Assembly: GCA_001913845.2 (NCBI GenBank)
Contig: MKGP02000024.1
Coordinates: forward strand, 27,443-91,442
Length of the DNA stretch: 64,000 bases
Source of the DNA: Limnothrix sp. CACIAM 69d
GTDB lineage: Bacteria; Cyanobacteriota; Cyanobacteriia; CACIAM-69d
Direction of reading: 5' to 3'
Positions 41,646 through 50,647 of this stretch are shown here, in pieces. Under the pieces are notes generated by a model. The model made no database searches. It was given only the letters and a program-made list of their open reading frames with translations, and was not told where the DNA came from. A program made the translations under genes and the position numbers. How positions within the stretch are numbered: the first letter of the stretch is position 1; every line of letters starts with the position of its first letter.

Positions 41646-43106
41646 CTAAGGTGCGATCGGTAGCTTAATTATAAATGTTGTGCTTTGGCCCGGACAGGAG
41701 CTGACCTCAATTACGCCATGATGCATATCTGTGATGATTTGGTAACTAACAGCTAACCCGAGACCCGTTCCTTTTCCGATGAGTTTAGTGGTGAAAAATG
41801 GGTCAAAAATTTTGGCTCGAACGTCCTCTGGAATACCCGAACCATTGTCGGATATCGAAATTTGGATTTGATGCTCTGAAATCAAAGATGTTTGAATCCA
41901 AATATCACGAGAATGATGGTTAACAGAGTCGGTTTCTAAGTTGGAGCACTGTTGTTGATCTAGCTCTTCCAAAGCATCGATGGCGTTGTTCAAAAGATTT
42001 AAAAAGACCTGATTGAGTTGTGCAGGAGAGCAATAGATACGAGGTAAATTTCCATAGGTTTTGTGGATGGTGATTTTTGATGCCAAGCCCTCAGCTTGTA
42101 ATCGCCCCTGCACAATAACTAAAACAGACTCCAGACTTTCATGAATATCCACAAACTTGAAAGTTGACTCATCCAATCGCGAAAAGGTTCGATAGGACTT
42201 CACAATGTCGCCAATCCGCTGGGAACCTTGCCGCATGGACTGAAAGAGTTGGTAGATATCCGTTTTCAGAAAGTCAAGGTCGATCGCTGCCATCTTGTCT
42301 TGGATGGCTTGGCTCGGCTGAGTATGTTCTTGTTGATAGAGCTGAAGCAGTTCCAGTAATTCATCAAAATATTGACGGGCATGGGCTAAGTTTCCATGGA
42401 TGAAGCTAATGGGATTATTGATTTCATGGGCAAGGCCCGCGACCATGTTGCCTAGGCTTGACATTTTTTCCGCATGGATCAATTGCACTTGAGTTTGCTT
42501 TAGCTGATTCAGCGTAGTCTCCAAGCGAAGATTTTGTTGCTTTAGTTCGCGTTCGGTTAGTTGTCGTTCAATTTCTGCTGCCGAACGAGCCGCAAAAATT
42601 TTGAGAATGGCTGCCTGCTCCTCATAACTTCGGGTTAAGGGCTGGACGTGTAAACCGGCAATGTGACCAATTGTTTCTCCTGCGATGTTACAAATTGGGA
42701 TCCCTAGATAGCTCTCTGCCCCCATGGTCACAAGGTCAATGTCCTCAGGGAACTTTTGCTGAATTTTACAGTCATAAATTTGCAGCCCCTTGTTAACCAC
42801 AACTCCACAAGGTGTTCCCTCCAAAACATAATCAAAATTCATGCCAAAATCATCACCAACCCAAAAGGCTAGGGTTTTTGCTTTAGGAGGTTCACCATCG
42901 ATGAATTCAGCAATTAATGCATAGCGAATTTGTAGAAGCTCTGCCAGATACCGAACGCAGGCTCGAAAAAACTCTTCGCCAATTTGAGAAGCAATCCCTT
43001 CAACAATGAGCTTTAAATCTGATTCCCAATGTCGATGTTCGACCGTTTCAGCAGGCGCTAAAGGGTGTGTGAGTGCAGCGTCAAATGGATGAGGCCGAGG
43101 GTGCAT
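41646..43106 (-). CDS. GAF-domain sensor histidine kinase
   Basis: 486-residue, apparently soluble hybrid-free histidine kinase. An N-terminal GAF domain (about 27-190) contains [18 protein letters not shown], then [20 protein letters not shown] coiled-coil linker is followed by the HisKA dimerisation helix with H-box [17 protein letters not shown] (phospho-His near residue 226), and HATPase motifs N (LLNNAIDAL), G1 (DNGSGIP), F (FDPFFTTK) and G2 (GTGLGLAVS). No cognate response regulator is adjacent. Its GAF has no clear bilin-binding Cys, so light sensing is not supported. AT-richer than the NUDIX gene. Two-component signalling inside the cytosol. Confidence 0.9.
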   Translation of the reverse strand: MHPRPHPFDAALTHPLAPAETVEHRHWESDLKLIVEGIASQIGEEFFRACVRYLAELLQIRYALIAEFIDGEPPKAKTLAFWVGDDFGMNFDYVLEGTPCGVVVNKGLQIYDCKIQQKFPEDIDLVTMGAESYLGIPICNIAGETIGHIAGLHVQPLTRSYEEQAAILKIFAARSAAEIERQLTERELKQQNLRLETTLNQLKQTQVQLIHAEKMSSLGNMVAGLAHEINNPISFIHGNLAHARQYFDELLELLQLYQQEHTQPSQAIQDKMAAIDLDFLKTDIYQLFQSMRQGSQRIGDIVKSYRTFSRLDESTFKFVDIHESLESVLVIVQGRLQAEGLASKITIHKTYGNLPRIYCSPAQLNQVFLNLLNNAIDALEELDQQQCSNLETDSVNHHSRDIWIQTSLISEHQIQISISDNGSGIPEDVRAKIFDPFFTTKLIGKGTGLGLAVSYQIITDMHHGVIEVSSCPGQSTTFIIKLPIAP

Positions 43107-43537
43107 AATCGTTTGATGAATTGGGAATTGATGAGGGATTAATCGAAGATGGCAGCCTGATCAGTCATTAGAGGATAAAACTCGTTTGATCGTCACTCTA
43201 GACGCTACTCACGATCTCGTCCGGTTGCTTTATGCTGGGATTAAACAAAATCGGATGAGTCATTCTACTTACTTAAGCTCTTCCATTTCCTAAAATACTG
43301 ATTGAAAGCTACACAACGTCAAGACATGTTATTTTTGATACATAGAAAAACGATTAATGATGACTAATTGGGCAATGACTGTTTTGATGGCTAGGAATTT
43401 AGATACAAAACATTACATTTTTCTGAATTATGTACAATGGTTATCAGTAATAACTCATTTTGCCCAAGGATACCGCACAGAATCGCGGATCACGAAGAGG
43501 CATTTTGTGGAAACTTGGCAGAGCTTTTGTGTCACCT
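43107..43537. other. intergenic region between sensor kinase and photolyase
   Basis: About 430 bp, partly AT-rich. Divergent promoters for the two flanking genes must be here. No RNA gene, repeat or convincing short gene was recognised; small open frames at 43357-43545 lack a ribosome-binding site and overlap the photolyase start. Confidence 0.4.
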
Positions 43538-44956
43538 ATGTCTGAATTGCTATTGTTTTGGCATCGAAAAGACCTGCGAATTTCCGATAATTTAGGTCTA
43601 GCCCAAGCCGTTGCCCGATCGCCCAAAGTGGTTGGTGTGTTCTGTCTTGACCCCAGGATTCTCGATCGGGATGATGTGGCTCCTGCACGGGTGGCTTATC
43701 TAGTCGGTTGTTTGGCAGAGTTGCAGCAAGCCTATCAAGAACGGGGCGGGGATTTCCTGATCCTCAAAGGGGATCCCAGGGTGGAAATTCCCAACCTAGC
43801 CGATCGCCTGGGAGCCGTGGCCATAGCCTGGAATTGGGACGTGGAACCCTACGCCTTGGAGCGAGATCGGGCCCTGTTGGTGGCCCTAAAGGAGCGGGGC
43901 ATTGCTGCTCAAACCCAGTGGGATCAACTGCTCCATGCGCCGGACGAAATTCGCACCGGCTCCGGCACGCCCTACACGGTCTATGGGCCCTTTTGGAAAA
44001 ACTGGCAGTCTCGATCGAAGGCGGCTCCCGCTCCCACGCCCGATCGCCTCTTGCCCCTCACCGAAGCTGAACGGGCCCAAACCCAGGCGATCCCGCTGCC
44101 CACTGCTCGCCAATTGGGGTATCCCTGGGATGGGCCTTGGATTTTGGAACCGGGAACCGCCGCCGCCCGATCGCGTTTGGAAACCTTCTGCCAACGGGCC
44201 ATTGAAGCCTACGATCCCGATCGCAACTTCCCCGCCCTGGAGGGCACATCGGGCCTGAGCGCCGCCTTGAAATTTGGGGCGATCGGGATTCGGGAAATTT
44301 GGCAAGCCAGCGCCAGCGCCCTCGACAACGCCCGCAGCGAAGAAGCCATCAACAGCATTCGCACCTGGCAACAGGAATTGGCCTGGCGCGAGTTTTATCA
44401 ACATGTGATGTATCACTTCCCCGAACTTGCAGAAGGAGCCTATCGCACCCCCCTCAAAACTTTTCCTTGGGACAACAACGAGGCGTTATTTGAAGCTTGG
44501 TGCAAGGGCCAAACGGGTTATCCGATCGTTGATGCGGCGATGCGTCAACTGAATGAAACTGGCTGGATGCACAACCGCTGTCGCATGATTGTGGCTAGTT
44601 TCCTAACCAAAGATTTGATTATCGATTGGCGTTGGGGCGAAAAATACTTCATGCAAAACCTAGTGGATGGCGATCTGGCTGCGAACAATGGCGGCTGGCA
44701 GTGGAGCGCTTCCAGTGGTATGGATCCAAAGCCATTACGCATTTTTAATCCCGCTAGCCAAGCCCAAAAATTTGATCCAGAAGGTGACTATATTCGCCAG
44801 TGGGTTCCTGAGTTGCGCCGGTTGGATACGGGATCATTACTCACGGGAAAAATTACCCCGATCGAGCGGCGATCATTGGGTTATCCCGCCCCGATCGTTG
44901 ATCACAAAATTCAGCAGGAGCGCTTTAAGCAACTCTACAAAGCCCAAAAAGCCTAA
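43538..44956 (+). CDS. phr: class I CPD deoxyribodipyrimidine photolyase
   Basis: About 472-residue light-driven DNA repair enzyme with an N-terminal antenna-chromophore domain and a C-terminal FAD domain. It opens [20 protein letters not shown]. The FAD-site segments [41 protein letters not shown] (positions about 329-349) and [26 protein letters not shown] (positions about 373-398) are diagnostic; the last carries the electron-transfer Trp and Asn/Gly-rich FAD cleft. The cyanobacterial relative (Synechococcus type) uses 8-HDF as antenna. Start ATG 43538 gives the conserved MSELLLFWH start; an in-frame ATG at 43460 is upstream but unconserved. Confidence 0.94.
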   Translation: MSELLLFWHRKDLRISDNLGLAQAVARSPKVVGVFCLDPRILDRDDVAPARVAYLVGCLAELQQAYQERGGDFLILKGDPRVEIPNLADRLGAVAIAWNWDVEPYALERDRALLVALKERGIAAQTQWDQLLHAPDEIRTGSGTPYTVYGPFWKNWQSRSKAAPAPTPDRLLPLTEAERAQTQAIPLPTARQLGYPWDGPWILEPGTAAARSRLETFCQRAIEAYDPDRNFPALEGTSGLSAALKFGAIGIREIWQASASALDNARSEEAINSIRTWQQELAWREFYQHVMYHFPELAEGAYRTPLKTFPWDNNEALFEAWCKGQTGYPIVDAAMRQLNETGWMHNRCRMIVASFLTKDLIIDWRWGEKYFMQNLVDGDLAANNGGWQWSASSGMDPKPLRIFNPASQAQKFDPEGDYIRQWVPELRRLDTGSLLTGKITPIERRSLGYPAPIVDHKIQQERFKQLYKAQKA

Positions 44957-45005
44957 TCATCTAAATGAAGGGCTAAAAAGTCGATCGCGAGCAAGGGTTA
45001 GCAGT

Positions 45006-45413
45006 TTAGCGAATTAACCAATTCTCCAATCGTAATCCTTGCACGCGAGAGAGATCAGAATCATTGGAAATCAAAATCCAATTTTGGGCGATCGCCGTGG
45101 CCGCAATTAAAATATCTGCATCTTGAATTAAGCAACCGCGCGATCGTAGATCTGCATAAATTTCGCTGGCAATATTAACAATTTCGGGATGCGTCACCGG
45201 CAAGATATCGACCAATTGGCAAAAATCAGTAAAGGCTTGAATTTTCTTCTGCGACTTGTTCGCCAATAATCCACGCCGACATTCAAAGTAGGTAATAGCG
45301 CTAATAGCGATTGGCATCACCACAATCATCTCAAGAAACTTAGCTTTTACTGAGGTGTTGCCCTGTATGATGGCACTCACAATATTCGTATCCAGCAGAT
45401 AGCCAACCAACAT
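45006..45413 (-). CDS. PIN-domain toxin, VapC-like (module 3)
   Basis: 135-residue PIN ribonuclease-type toxin. It has MLVGYLLDTNIVSAIIQG with the first Asp (D8), a second acid in ITYFECRRGLL, and the third/fourth acids in IQDADILIAATAIAQNW (D-A-D). These four acidic positions are needed for metal-dependent RNA cleavage. The C-terminal half (VTHPEIVNIASEIYADLRSR onward) is almost identical to that of the other two PIN genes here, while its N-terminal half differs. The first codon shares a base with the stop of the paired antitoxin gene at 45413-45823, as in TA operons. The outermost, last-transcribed module. Confidence 0.88.
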   Translation of the reverse strand: MLVGYLLDTNIVSAIIQGNTSVKAKFLEMIVVMPIAISAITYFECRRGLLANKSQKKIQAFTDFCQLVDILPVTHPEIVNIASEIYADLRSRGCLIQDADILIAATAIAQNWILISNDSDLSRVQGLRLENWLIR

Positions 45414-45823
45414 TATTTCCCCTCAATGATGGCTACGAATTCCGCTTTCTCTGCGTCGGATTCTTCGGCTGTAATCTGACTAAATGTTTCCATGACTAGC
45501 CATAGGCTCACACGCTTCAGAAGCGTTTCCTCTGGTGCGGCTAAGATGGCTCGCCAACGATCGGGCGATTGCGAAAGGGAAGATGACACCCGATCGAGCA
45601 CTGGCCGTTTCAAGCCAGGATCCCAGTCGGGATGTGCTGCCAAGGCCTGATCAATTAGTTTTTCAATCCGGGCGATTGCCCCTTCTAGGGTGGGTTCTGA
45701 GGGCGCGGCCGATTCGATCGCCCCATCCCAGCCCAGGAGCGATCGCACCAAGTCCCAAATCAGCCGCAGCCGATCACCCACCGATAACCGCAACGCTGCC
45801 GATCGCAAGTCTCCTGAATTCAT
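45413..45823 (-). CDS. antitoxin-like partner of PIN module 3
   Basis: About 136 residues from the ATG preceded by GGAGGACAAGGGG (Shine-Dalgarno). A longer in-frame ATG at 45856 would overlap the previous toxin. Begins MNSGDLRSAALRLSVGDRLR; the LSVGDRLRLIWDLVRSL part resembles the short helix of addiction-module antitoxins (LSxxERLxLxxxLxxSL). The C-terminal 80 residues are specific to this module. Its stop touches the start of the PIN gene. N-terminus nearly identical to the antitoxin-like genes of modules 1 and 2. Confidence 0.7.
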   Translation of the reverse strand: MNSGDLRSAALRLSVGDRLRLIWDLVRSLLGWDGAIESAAPSEPTLEGAIARIEKLIDQALAAHPDWDPGLKRPVLDRVSSSLSQSPDRWRAILAAPEETLLKRVSLWLVMETFSQITAEESDAEKAEFVAIIEGK

Positions 45824-45848
45824 CCCCTTGTCCTCCGCTGTGCAAGGC

Positions 45849-46253
45849 TTAACCAATCAACCAGTTTTCCAATCGTAATCCTTGGACTCGTGTGAGATCA
45901 GAGTCATTGGAAATTAAGACCCAATTTTGGGCGATCGCCGTGGCCGCAATCAAAATATCCGCATCTTGAATTAGGCAACCGCGCGATCGCAAATCCGCAT
46001 AAATCTCGCTGGCAATTTCCACAATTTCGGGATACGTCACCGGCAAGATATCCACAGTCTTATAAAATCGCTGAAACGCCGACAACTTATTGGGTGATGG
46101 TCTCGCGAGCAAGCCCCGCTTAATTTCGTAATAGGTTATTGAGCTAATTTTGACTGAAATTCCACGTAATTTAGCCTGACTAAATCGATTGGTAGCCAGG
46201 GAATTACCCACCATGAGTGCCGTCACAATGTTGGTATCTAACAAAATACCCAT
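45849..46253 (-). CDS. PIN-domain toxin, VapC-like (module 2)
   Basis: 134-residue PIN protein. The start is MGILLDTNIVTALMVGNSLA (D6); SSITYYEIKRGLL brings the second acid. Then comes the shared C-terminal block with IASEIYADLRSRGCLIQDAD and the D-A-D pair. The N-terminal half shares little beyond the motifs with modules 1 and 3, the C-terminal half is almost identical. Paired with the antitoxin-like gene at 46258-46668, which precedes it by 4 bp in transcription order. Confidence 0.88.
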   Translation of the reverse strand: MGILLDTNIVTALMVGNSLATNRFSQAKLRGISVKISSITYYEIKRGLLARPSPNKLSAFQRFYKTVDILPVTYPEIVEIASEIYADLRSRGCLIQDADILIAATAIAQNWVLISNDSDLTRVQGLRLENWLIG

Positions 46254-46257
46254 AGTG

Positions 46258-46668
46258 CTAACGAGTCCCGATTTCGGCTAGCTCTACCAATTCCTCAGCC
46301 GTGCAATTTTGGGTTAATTCCGTGGTGGCAGCGTGGGCTATTGCAATATCTGCGATTGCCTTTTTCAGGGATTCTGTTGATTGCTGTAAGACAGCCTGAC
46401 AAAGATCAGAATCCCCCTCCAGTAACTCTTGCAGGTGTTGTAACAAGACCGATCGATCCACAGATTGTGCTAAATCTGATGTCAGCAGAATTGGATCGAG
46501 TAGGCGTTCTATTCTGGCGATCGCCCGTTCTAGGCTAGGTTCTGCGGGTGCGGCCAACTCGATCGCCCCATGCCAGCCCAGGAGTGATCGCACCAAGTCC
46601 CAAATCAGCCGCAGCCGATCACCCACCGATAACCGCAGCGCGGCCGATCGCAATTCCCCTGAATTCAT
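46258..46668 (-). CDS. antitoxin-like partner of PIN module 2
   Basis: About 136 residues from the ATG at 46668 behind GGAGGACAAGGGG. Starts MNSGELRSAALRLSVGDRLR and continues with LIWDLVRSLLGWHGAIELA. The C-terminal part (after about residue 55) is unlike that of modules 1 and 3 and is likely the toxin-binding part. It sits directly before its toxin with a 4-bp gap. Identity of the first 50 codons with the other two antitoxin genes is seen both in DNA and protein. Confidence 0.7.
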   Translation of the reverse strand: MNSGELRSAALRLSVGDRLRLIWDLVRSLLGWHGAIELAAPAEPSLERAIARIERLLDPILLTSDLAQSVDRSVLLQHLQELLEGDSDLCQAVLQQSTESLKKAIADIAIAHAATTELTQNCTAEELVELAEIGTR

Positions 46669-46693
46669 CCCCTTGTCCTCCGCTGTGCAAGGC

Positions 46694-47095
46694 TTAACCA
46701 ATCAACCAGTTTTCCAATCGTAATCCTTGGACTCGTGTGAGATCAGAGTCATTGGAAATTAAGACCCAATTTTGGGCGATCGCCGTGGCCGCAATTAAAA
46801 TATCCGCATCTTGAATTAAGCAACCGCGCGATCGTAGATCTGCATAAATTTCGCTGGCAATATTGACAATTTCCGGATGCGTCACAGGCACAATATTAAC
46901 AAGCTGACAGAATCGATCAAATAGTTCTAATTGTTTGGGTGCTGCCTTTGCTAATAGACCCCGCCTAATTTCATAGTAGGTCATGGCGCTAATGGCTACG
47001 GACTCAGTTGCCAATAATGATCGAAGCTGAGACAGTAGTTGAGAATCCCGTTTTAAAAACTCACTGATGATATTGGTATCTAGTAAATAAACCAT
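46694..47095 (-). CDS. PIN-domain toxin, VapC-like (module 1)
   Basis: 133-residue PIN protein, first of three along the transcript. MVYLLDTNIISEFLKRDSQL (D6) and AMTYYEIRRGLL give the first acids. The C-terminal block VTHPEIVNIASEIYADLRSR and QDADILIAATAIAQNW closes the active site. The shared C-terminus has QNWVLISNDSDLTRVQGLRL, identical to module 2. Paired upstream with an antitoxin-like gene 5 bp away. The array is likely one operon reading leftward. Confidence 0.88.
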   Translation of the reverse strand: MVYLLDTNIISEFLKRDSQLLSQLRSLLATESVAISAMTYYEIRRGLLAKAAPKQLELFDRFCQLVNIVPVTHPEIVNIASEIYADLRSRGCLIQDADILIAATAIAQNWVLISNDSDLTRVQGLRLENWLIG

Positions 47096-47100
47096 TTGGT

Positions 47101-47511
47101 TTATCGCCCTTCAATCAGTCGCTGTAATTCTGCCTGATCTGCTTCAGATTCATCCTCACTGGCTGCGAGTAAGGCTTCAGTGGCTAATAGCAATGCTACT
47201 TTTTTTGCTAACTCCGCCTCTGGCATGGCTAATAGGGTTTGCCAATGGTTCGGGGATTGGGCGAATGTGTGGGGCAAGTTATCCAGCAAACGGGTCTTGA
47301 GTTGTGGTTGGTAGTGCGGCTGGTGACTTGCCGCCTGGTCAATCAGCGGCTCAATTCGGGCGATCGCCTGTTCTAGGGTGGGTTCTGCGGGCGTGGCCGA
47401 TTCGATCGCCCCATCCCACCCCAGGAGCGATCGCACCAAGTCCCAAATCAGCCGCAGCCGATCGCCCACTGATAATCGCAGCGCGGCCGATCGCAATTCC
47501 CCTGGGTTCAT
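47101..47511 (-). CDS. antitoxin-like partner of PIN module 1
   Basis: About 136 residues from the ATG at 47511 (MNPGELRSAALRLSVGDRLR), preceded by GGAGG. The frame is open further to 47589, but those residues are not shared. N-terminal block as in modules 2 and 3. The C-terminal part, with LLDNLPHTFAQSPNHWQTLL, partly resembles module 3 (SLSQSPDRWRAILA). It is the first gene of the array and so probably carries the operator. Antitoxin role is inferred from position and size. Confidence 0.7.
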   Translation of the reverse strand: MNPGELRSAALRLSVGDRLRLIWDLVRSLLGWDGAIESATPAEPTLEQAIARIEPLIDQAASHQPHYQPQLKTRLLDNLPHTFAQSPNHWQTLLAMPEAELAKKVALLLATEALLAASEDESEADQAELQRLIEGR

Positions 47512-47598
47512 CGCTTTATCCTCCACTCGATCGCCTATTGCGATCTTGACACAAGCACTTTGGCAACGGGCGATCTCCGGTTTCCCCAATAGTCAACA

Positions 47599-47640
47599 AA
47601 AACCCCAGCCGATCGCCCTAAATAAGCGACTAACTAGGGA
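47599..47640. repeat. hairpin-type repeat, left copy
   Basis: AACCCCAGCCGATCGCCCTA-type sequence of about 40 bp that recurs at 50560-50605 with around 30 of 36 bases identical. In the right copy the ends pair well (ACCCCAGT/ACTGGGGT); here the pairing is weaker. The two copies lie outside the hypothetical gene and the PARIS-like pair. Confidence 0.5.
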
Positions 47641-47661
47641 TATTCGACAGCGCACCAACTG

Positions 47662-48021
47662 TTAATTGGCGTGGATCATAGGCAAGGGTTCGATCGGGGC
47701 GGCGATCGGAACCCACTGACAAAAACAAACGGCGATCGCTTCAAACGCACTCCCCATCTCCCGGGGTTCATAAACCTCAACCCGCGTGACTTGCCAATTG
47801 CTGAGGCGGCTGTGAGTACTGGCGGCGGGAAATTGCGGATCGATCGCCGACTCAACCCGCACATAATCGCGCAATCGATAACCCGGTTGCGGCAACGGGC
47901 GCTGAGACGCATCGTAATACTCGGCCAAAATATCCGTCAGGCTACCACCGGGCATCAGTTGCCGATCGTCCCACCCTTCCGCGTCGGCTGTCTCCGTTTT
48001 GAAAATGATGTAGCGTCCCAT
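47662..48021 (-). CDS. hypothetical protein, 119 residues
   Basis: Mixed alpha/beta soluble protein without recognised domain: MGRYIIFKTETADAEGWDDR, an aromatic-rich middle (LAEYYDASQRPLPQPGYRLR, containing the motif YRLRDYVRVE) and a C-terminus containing WQVTRVEVYEP. No signal peptide or membrane helix. It resembles small conserved cyanobacterial proteins of unknown role. Reads leftward between the PIN array and the PARIS-like pair, divergent from the latter. Confidence 0.6.
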   Translation of the reverse strand: MGRYIIFKTETADAEGWDDRQLMPGGSLTDILAEYYDASQRPLPQPGYRLRDYVRVESAIDPQFPAASTHSRLSNWQVTRVEVYEPREMGSAFEAIAVCFCQWVPIAAPIEPLPMIHAN

Positions 48022-48146
48022 GGTCTGCCTCAGTCTTCAGGGGCGAGCCGGGCTAGTGACAACGAGGCTATATCGTCGGTTGCCCATCGCCCACCAAGTA
48101 ACAGGGATGCTAATTTAGAGGTATCGCCTTTCTATTACACATCCGT

Positions 48147-48169
48147 CAATCCTACTATTTGCAGGATTG
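48147..48169. promoter_or_regulatory. inverted repeat upstream of the PARIS-like pair
   Basis: CAATCCT (48147-48153) and AGGATTG (48163-48169) are perfect inverted 7-mers around a 9-base spacer, 64 bp before the ATPase start. It might be an operator or a short RNA hairpin; nothing decides this. Confidence 0.35.
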
Positions 48170-48232
48170 CTCAACTTTTGACCTGCACTTTGCCAAGTCT
48201 GCCAATAGCAAATTGTATAAAACCAGAAAAAC

Positions 48233-49603
48233 ATGAAAATTCAAAAAATCTCCATCCATGGGCTATTTGGCGTTTTCGATCATGAAATATCGTTGAACTT
48301 AAGCGAAAAAATTACAATCATTCACGGACCGAATGGGTTTGGGAAAACAGCTATTTTGAGAATGTTGAATGGATTTTTCAATACTCAATATTCTGTTTTC
48401 AAGAAAACTTCATTCAAAGACTTCCGAATTGACTTTGTCAATGGAAATAGCATCATAATCAGAAAAAATGTAAAAGATAAAGCGCCGGTTCACATGCAAG
48501 ATATCGAATTCATCTATCACGAACTAGAGCAAGAAGACAAAATTTTTCGCCTAAGAAGTAACCAAGCAACATCGAAGCAAAAAGTGCAAAATTTTCGCTT
48601 CCATCCTGACACTTGGGAAGAAATCATACCCGAAATTCGCCAAATCGGAATGAGAATGTGGCAGGATCTACCCACAGGAGAAACTCTGACTGCTCAAGAG
48701 GTTTTTGAAAAGTACGAAAATTTGCTAACTGATGAAGGCAATTCACACACAGAAGATGACTGGCTAATTAAATTAAAAAGTGATGTTCATATTCGACTCA
48801 TTGAATCACAACGATTATTGAATTTTCTTCCCAATCGTTCTTCTGGGAGTTACTTTGGTTCGCCTTTAATGTCTCCTACAGTACTAGCCTATTCAGAAGA
48901 AATTGCTCAACTCATTAAATCGAAACTTGCAGAATATGGTGCAACTTCTCAGTCTCTCGATAGAACCTTTCCTGCAAGAGTGGTCAAGCAACCATTATCT
49001 CCTGAAGTTACAGATGAACAACTCCGCCAGCAATTGGATGAGCTAGAAAAAACCCGCTCTGGATTGATTGAGATTGGTCTACTAGACCAGGATGGGGATA
49101 CAGAGTTACTAACTCAACTGCAATCAATTGATGAGAGTACTCGAAATGTTCTTTCAGTCTACATTGAAGATGTTGAGAAAAAACTTGACGTTTTCCGTGA
49201 AATTGCAAACAAAATTAACTTACTTAAAAGGATCATTAATAAAAAATTCTCTTACTCTTATAAAGAGATCAACTTTAGCAAAAATAAAGGATTTGTTTTT
49301 AATACACTATATCATCCTAATTCGCCAGATCATGGCACAGTCTCACCGACAGACTTATCATCTGGTGAGCAACATGAACTAGTACTTCTGTATGAATTAC
49401 TGTTCAAGGTTCAGCCAAATTCCTTAGTCTTAATTGATGAACCTGAACTTTCGCTTCACGTAGGCTGGCAGTCTCAGTTCTTAAAAGATTTGCAAGAGAT
49501 TACAGAGCTTGCCGATCTTGATATTCTGATTGCCACCCACTCTCCTGATATTATTCAAGACCGTTGGGATTTGACTGTGGAGTTAGAAAGACCGCAGCAA
49601 TGA
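48233..49603 (+). CDS. AAA/ABC-type ATPase of PARIS-like defence system (AriA-like)
   Basis: 456-residue SMC/ABC-like ATPase. N-terminal beta strand (IQKISIHGLFGVFDHEI) and Walker A GPNGFGKT (32-39); helical insertion domain in the middle; ABC signature SSGEQHELVLL near 375; Walker B/D-loop LVLIDEPELSLHVGWQ near 400; H-loop in LIATHSPDI. Size (about 53 kDa) and the overlapping downstream DUF4435 gene match AriA of PARIS, which senses phage anti-restriction proteins and releases the AriB effector to stop infection. Relatedness to AriA is inferred from domain pair, size and order, not from a search. The overlap is ATGA. AT-rich. Confidence 0.85.
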   Translation: MKIQKISIHGLFGVFDHEISLNLSEKITIIHGPNGFGKTAILRMLNGFFNTQYSVFKKTSFKDFRIDFVNGNSIIIRKNVKDKAPVHMQDIEFIYHELEQEDKIFRLRSNQATSKQKVQNFRFHPDTWEEIIPEIRQIGMRMWQDLPTGETLTAQEVFEKYENLLTDEGNSHTEDDWLIKLKSDVHIRLIESQRLLNFLPNRSSGSYFGSPLMSPTVLAYSEEIAQLIKSKLAEYGATSQSLDRTFPARVVKQPLSPEVTDEQLRQQLDELEKTRSGLIEIGLLDQDGDTELLTQLQSIDESTRNVLSVYIEDVEKKLDVFREIANKINLLKRIINKKFSYSYKEINFSKNKGFVFNTLYHPNSPDHGTVSPTDLSSGEQHELVLLYELLFKVQPNSLVLIDEPELSLHVGWQSQFLKDLQEITELADLDILIATHSPDIIQDRWDLTVELERPQQ

Positions 49604-50478
49604 GAGATCATATTTCTGTTAATCGCGAGGCGAATGCTATTCACATGAGGAGAAGCACATTTTCTGGTGCTTTTTTATTGATTGAAGGTAACTCAGATAG
49701 AACCTTCTATGAACGCTTTATCGATGACAAAGAATGCCAGATAGTAGTAACTTCAGGAAAGTCAAGAGCTATCAGTATTCTAAAGATTCTGGAAGGTTTT
49801 AGTTTCCAAGGTGTGGTTGCTATTGTTGATGCAGATTTTGATCGACTTGAAAATTTCGTCTCTACAAGTCCTAATTTGATTCAGACAGACACGCATGACT
49901 TAGAAACTATGCTTCTGATTTCACCTGCTCTTGAAAAGGTAATTCGCGAGTTTGGAATTCGGAGTGACGATGAAAGCTCTAGACAGAAAATGACTGATTT
50001 TAGTAATACAATCAGAACGAAACTTCTTGACTGTGGAATACCTATTGGATATTTGAGGTGGATTTCCTTACAGGAGTCGCTGGACTTAACTTTTGATGGG
50101 ATTGAGTTTGCCAAATTTATTGATGGAAAAACACTTCAAATTTGTCTAAGAAATCTCATAAGGGAAGTTAAAAATAAGTCGCAAGCTCATTTATTACAAA
50201 CTGAAGATCTGCAAACGGAAATAGAAAATCAAAGAGATGATAGTCATGATCCTTGGCAAGTTTGCTGTGGACATGACTTAGTTCAAATTCTATCCCTTGG
50301 ATTGCGCCAACTTGCTTCCAAGAAGAATAAATCTGAAGTAAAACCAGATGATTTAGAGCGAAGCTTACGACTTGCTTATGAGGGAGTATTTTTCTACCAG
50401 ACACAGCTTTATACAAAAATTTGCCTGTGGGAAAGCAACAATCCTACGTTTCGAGTTCTACACAATAGCAGTGCTTGA
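49600..50478 (+). CDS. DUF4435 protein, TOPRIM-type effector (AriB-like)
   Basis: 292-residue protein. The DUF4435/TOPRIM fold is marked by FLLIEGNSDRTFYERFI with E29 and by GVVAIVDADFDRLE with D77, D79 and D81, the metal-binding positions of TOPRIM nucleases. In PARIS the AriB homologue is a tRNA-cleaving TOPRIM nuclease that causes abortive infection. The start ATG overlaps the ATPase stop (ATGA), indicating translational coupling. The C-terminal half is helical and unassigned. Without a search it cannot be excluded that this is an OLD-type nuclease variant of another system. Confidence 0.82.
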   Translation: MRDHISVNREANAIHMRRSTFSGAFLLIEGNSDRTFYERFIDDKECQIVVTSGKSRAISILKILEGFSFQGVVAIVDADFDRLENFVSTSPNLIQTDTHDLETMLLISPALEKVIREFGIRSDDESSRQKMTDFSNTIRTKLLDCGIPIGYLRWISLQESLDLTFDGIEFAKFIDGKTLQICLRNLIREVKNKSQAHLLQTEDLQTEIENQRDDSHDPWQVCCGHDLVQILSLGLRQLASKKNKSEVKPDDLERSLRLAYEGVFFYQTQLYTKICLWESNNPTFRVLHNSSA

Positions 50479-50559
50479 AATCTATAGGCTTCAAAATGTT
50501 GTGTTGCCACCACAGTCTTTTTGACTGTCGAGCCAATGCCAACATTCATCGCAAAAATA

Positions 50560-50605
50560 ACCCCAGTCGATCGCCCTGAATAAGCAACCAACTGGGGTCA
50601 GGGAA
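50560..50605. repeat. hairpin-type repeat, right copy (likely terminator)
   Basis: Contains ACCCCAGT and, 23 bp on, ACTGGGGT as perfect 8-bp inverted repeats with GATCGCCCTGAATAAGC between, and matches the 47599-47640 copy. It lies between the convergent DUF4435 and glsF genes, where a terminator is expected. Confidence 0.5.
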
Positions 50606-50647
50606 TCGGGCAGCTCATCACCACCCGATCGCCCTAGAAAATCAAAC

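Noticed and set aside
45006..47511. CRISPR-like array suggested by the repeated blocks
   Set aside because: The repeats are about 360 bp, protein-coding and only three in number; no short repeat-spacer pattern occurs anywhere in the window.
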